Source: Steroidobacter agaridevorans
GTDB lineage: Bacteria; Pseudomonadota; Gammaproteobacteria; Steroidobacterales; Steroidobacteraceae
NCBI RefSeq assembly: GCF_009932555.1
Contig: NZ_BLJO01000005.1
Location: 209,140-273,139 of the forward strand
Reading direction: 5' to 3'
DNA: 64,000 nt
Shown here: piece after piece, positions 62,196-64,000 of the stretch
Layout: each line of letters opens with the position of its first letter
Numbering within the stretch: position 1 is the stretch's first letter
Program-made: the position numbers and the translations under genes
Notes under the pieces: generated by a model
Seen by the model: the letters and a program-made list of their open reading frames with translations, nothing else
What the model was told of the DNA's origin: nothing
Databases searched by the model: none

Positions 62196-62933
62196 CTACT
62201 TCGATTCGATTTTCTGCTTGAGCGTCCGTCCCAACACTTCGTAACCCGCAGGGCCGATATGCAAGCGATCCGCAGCCAGCAGATTCGGCTGCGGCTGCCC
62301 GTCCGGGGTTGCAAACAGCGGAAACAAATCCAGCAACTCCACGTTGTCATACTTTTTCGCCAGCTCGCGGATACTGGCGTTGAGATGGGTCAGCTCCGAC
62401 GCCTTGATCGGCGCCTTCTCGCTGTTCCTCGGCGGCAAGGTGCACAGGATGACCGGCAGGTCCGCCTTGTGCGCCCGGATGGCCTGCAACATCCGATCGA
62501 TGTTTCGAGCAGTCTGATCGGTCTTCTGTAACGCGCTCAGATCGTTGCCGCCGATCAGCACGACGATCCCGCTGGGGTTCAGCTCGAGCACGTCTTCCTG
62601 GAATCGAAACAACAATCCGCGGCTCACGTCGCCGCCGATGGCTCGATTCGCGATCGGCGTCGGCGCGAGATCGCGCTCGGAGGTCTTCCAATTGCCCAGC
62701 AAGGAGTCGCCGGCGAGCACCCAGGCGCCCTGTTTTCGCTCGCGCTGCTTCCAGAAACTTTCGCGGTTGTCCTTCATCCAGCCGAAGACGCGGATCACGC
62801 CTTCGCCGGGCCAATCCTTCTCAGCCGCCGGGTAAGGCGTGGGCCCATTCTTTGAAATATTTTCAGTCGCACCGGCAACCGTCATCAAGCCGGTGCAAAT
62901 CAGCGCGGCAATTGCCCGCACCCATCTCCGCAT
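62196..62933 (-). CDS. SGNH/GDSL hydrolase, exported
   Basis: A 245-residue protein with signal peptide (IAALICTGLMTVAGA). The catalytic Ser is in VLAGDSLLGNW, the oxyanion Gly and Asn in NRAIGGDVS and IGGNDLSAL, and the Asp/His pair in AADRLHIGPAGY. It is a serine esterase or acetyltransferase-like enzyme of the periplasm. Ten bases separate it from the acyltransferase gene, so the two form an operon, as often seen in polysaccharide O-acetylation systems. Confidence 0.87.
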   Translation of the reverse strand: MRRWVRAIAALICTGLMTVAGATENISKNGPTPYPAAEKDWPGEGVIRVFGWMKDNRESFWKQRERKQGAWVLAGDSLLGNWKTSERDLAPTPIANRAIGGDVSRGLLFRFQEDVLELNPSGIVVLIGGNDLSALQKTDQTARNIDRMLQAIRAHKADLPVILCTLPPRNSEKAPIKASELTHLNASIRELAKKYDNVELLDLFPLFATPDGQPQPNLLAADRLHIGPAGYEVLGRTLKQKIESK

Positions 62934-63020
62934 ATCTCGTCCCTCGCCCGTAAACGGCGACGATACGCGAGTTGCACCGTTTTAAATATAGATACGGTTT
63001 TCAGACAAGGAACGATGACG

Positions 63021-64000
63021 TCACGAATCGGCGACAGCGCAAACTGCGGCAGCCCGCGCCTCTCTTGTTTCTTTTGCCAGCTCGCGCGCCTTCTCGTAGA
63101 ACCGTGGCAGATCGCTATCGACCGATTGCAACAGTCGACGCAACCCCGGCACGCAGCCGTAGTAAGTCGCGGCAGACACCAAATGAGCGTTGTTCAGCGT
63201 GCGACCGAACCAGGCGTCATAGCCGCGATAACCATTCCACTGCTCGGCTTTCAGCTGCGAGTACTGCAGCTTCAGCACGCCGAATTCATATTGTTTGCGA
63301 TCGCGCTTCTCGTCGTCGGGCAAGTCCGACCGATACAACGCATCGAGGCGTTCGCGAGTCTGTAACAAGAGTGCAACGAACTGAGCATTGCGCTCGCGCT
63401 GCTCATTCCACGCATCCAGATCCTTCAACCGGCCGCGCGATGCGAGCCATCGCTGCAAGCCTGCCTCCTCGACCACGGTCGCGAACGCTTCGTTGAACTC
63501 CGAATCGCCGGGCACATAGACGACCTGATGCGCCAGCTCATGAAACAACGTCGCCGCAAGCTGCACGTCGCTCCAGCCGAGCATGGTGTTGAGCACCGGG
63601 TCTTTGAAATGACCCAATGTTGAGTAAGCGGCAACACCACCCACCGCGGTGTCGCTGCCTCGCAAACGCAAGCGACGTGCATAGGTCTTCGCGTTGTTCT
63701 CTTTGAAGTAACCGCGATACACGACGCAGCCGGCAATCGGAAAGCACCAGCGCTTCGGCTGCACCGAGAACTCATCGGTCGCGAACACATTCCAGACGAC
63801 GTAAGGACGGCCGACATCCGCATAGCTGCGATAGCTGTCGTTGTCCGGCAGGCCCAGCTCTTGCGAAGCGAAAGTTCGCGCGGCGGACACGTATTCGAGC
63901 CGGTCGCGCAACTGCTCCGGCGTGCGCGCGTCGGTCAGCAGCTTGGCGATGGGCTGACGCTTGGAGGTGAGCTCCATTTGCCCGGTGGCCGCCTGGATCA
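63021..64000 (-). CDS. Predicted aminopeptidase (PF10023-like), 5' end outside window
   Basis: The frame is open to the edge at 64000; the first ATG in view (63977) is not the true start, because coding-like residues (IQAATGQ) precede it without stop. The visible 325 residues match the PF10023 group of putative membrane-associated aminopeptidases: SYADVGRPYVVWNVFA, WCFPIAGCVVYRGYF, AYSTLGHFKDPVLNTML and the zinc motif FHELAHQVVYVPGD, with NEAFATVVEE supplying a further acidic ligand. Substrate unknown. It may continue upstream into a signal peptide/lipoprotein start. Confidence 0.82.
   Translation of the reverse strand, partial: IQAATGQMELTSKRQPIAKLLTDARTPEQLRDRLEYVSAARTFASQELGLPDNDSYRSYADVGRPYVVWNVFATDEFSVQPKRWCFPIAGCVVYRGYFKENNAKTYARRLRLRGSDTAVGGVAAYSTLGHFKDPVLNTMLGWSDVQLAATLFHELAHQVVYVPGDSEFNEAFATVVEEAGLQRWLASRGRLKDLDAWNEQRERNAQFVALLLQTRERLDALYRSDLPDDEKRDRKQYEFGVLKLQYSQLKAEQWNGYRGYDAWFGRTLNNAHLVSAATYYGCVPGLRRLLQSVDSDLPRFYEKARELAKETREARAAAVCAVADS

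Overview
The window is GC-rich, densely coded DNA with the look of a free-living, plant-polysaccharide-degrading Gammaproteobacterium. Supporting traits are a Xanthomonas/Caulobacter-type TonB-dependent receptor, a split class II ribonucleotide reductase, a CueR/CopA copper pair and LacI-type palindromic operators. A Steroidobacter- or Xanthomonad-like host is only a guess. No rRNA, tRNA, CRISPR array, integrase or insertion sequence was recognised.

Layout. 1-6.6 kb holds housekeeping genes: the end of a ParA-like ATPase, a small protein, a hypothetical protein coupled to the nucleosidase PpnN, an L,D-transpeptidase, and an MltD-type lytic transglycosylase coupled to a small lipoprotein. 7-24.5 kb is a glucuronoxylan locus: CE15 glucuronoyl esterase, TonB receptor, two GH3 enzymes (one with a PA14 insertion), mannonate dehydratase, CE20-like acetylesterase, GH67 alpha-glucuronidase and a LacI regulator. 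24.6-30.8 kb is an oxidative xylose (Weimberg) operon: sugar symporter, XylX-, XylB-, XylC- and XylD-like enzymes. Four related LacI-type operator sequences (near 12.45, 12.68, 23.30 and 24.56 kb) tie the two parts together, so xylan breakdown outside the cell and xylose oxidation inside it probably form one regulon. The last Weimberg enzyme, alpha-ketoglutarate semialdehyde dehydrogenase, is not in the window.

31-34 kb carries a secreted PafA-like phosphatase, a DUF2459-like lipoprotein and a BON-domain protein. 34.0-44.9 kb is the most unusual part: ten tightly packed minus-strand genes facing a divergent RpiR regulator across two copies of a TGAAC-N3-GTTCA operator spaced 31 bp apart. The genes encode a sugar porter, a possible mutarotase, a D-lyxose isomerase-like protein, a fused aldolase/short-chain dehydrogenase, a pentulose-phosphate epimerase homologue, an LsrF-like thiolase/aldolase, a fused thiamine-dependent E1 dehydrogenase, a free lipoyl domain, a PfkB kinase and a class II aldolase homologue that appears to have lost its zinc site. 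I know of no described pathway with this set; it is the best candidate here for an undescribed carbohydrate catabolic system.

45-64 kb is mixed: TRIC-like channel, endo/exonuclease-phosphatase, NTF2-like protein, Fic protein, ImmA/IrrE protease, the NrdJ-type reductase in two genes with NrdR- and DnaA-box sequences upstream, a Do-family protease, a repeat-containing lipoprotein, the cueR-copA copper unit with a textbook MerR-type operator, a long 25-bp inverted repeat, an acyltransferase-3, a GDSL hydrolase and the end of a PF10023-type aminopeptidase that runs off the window.
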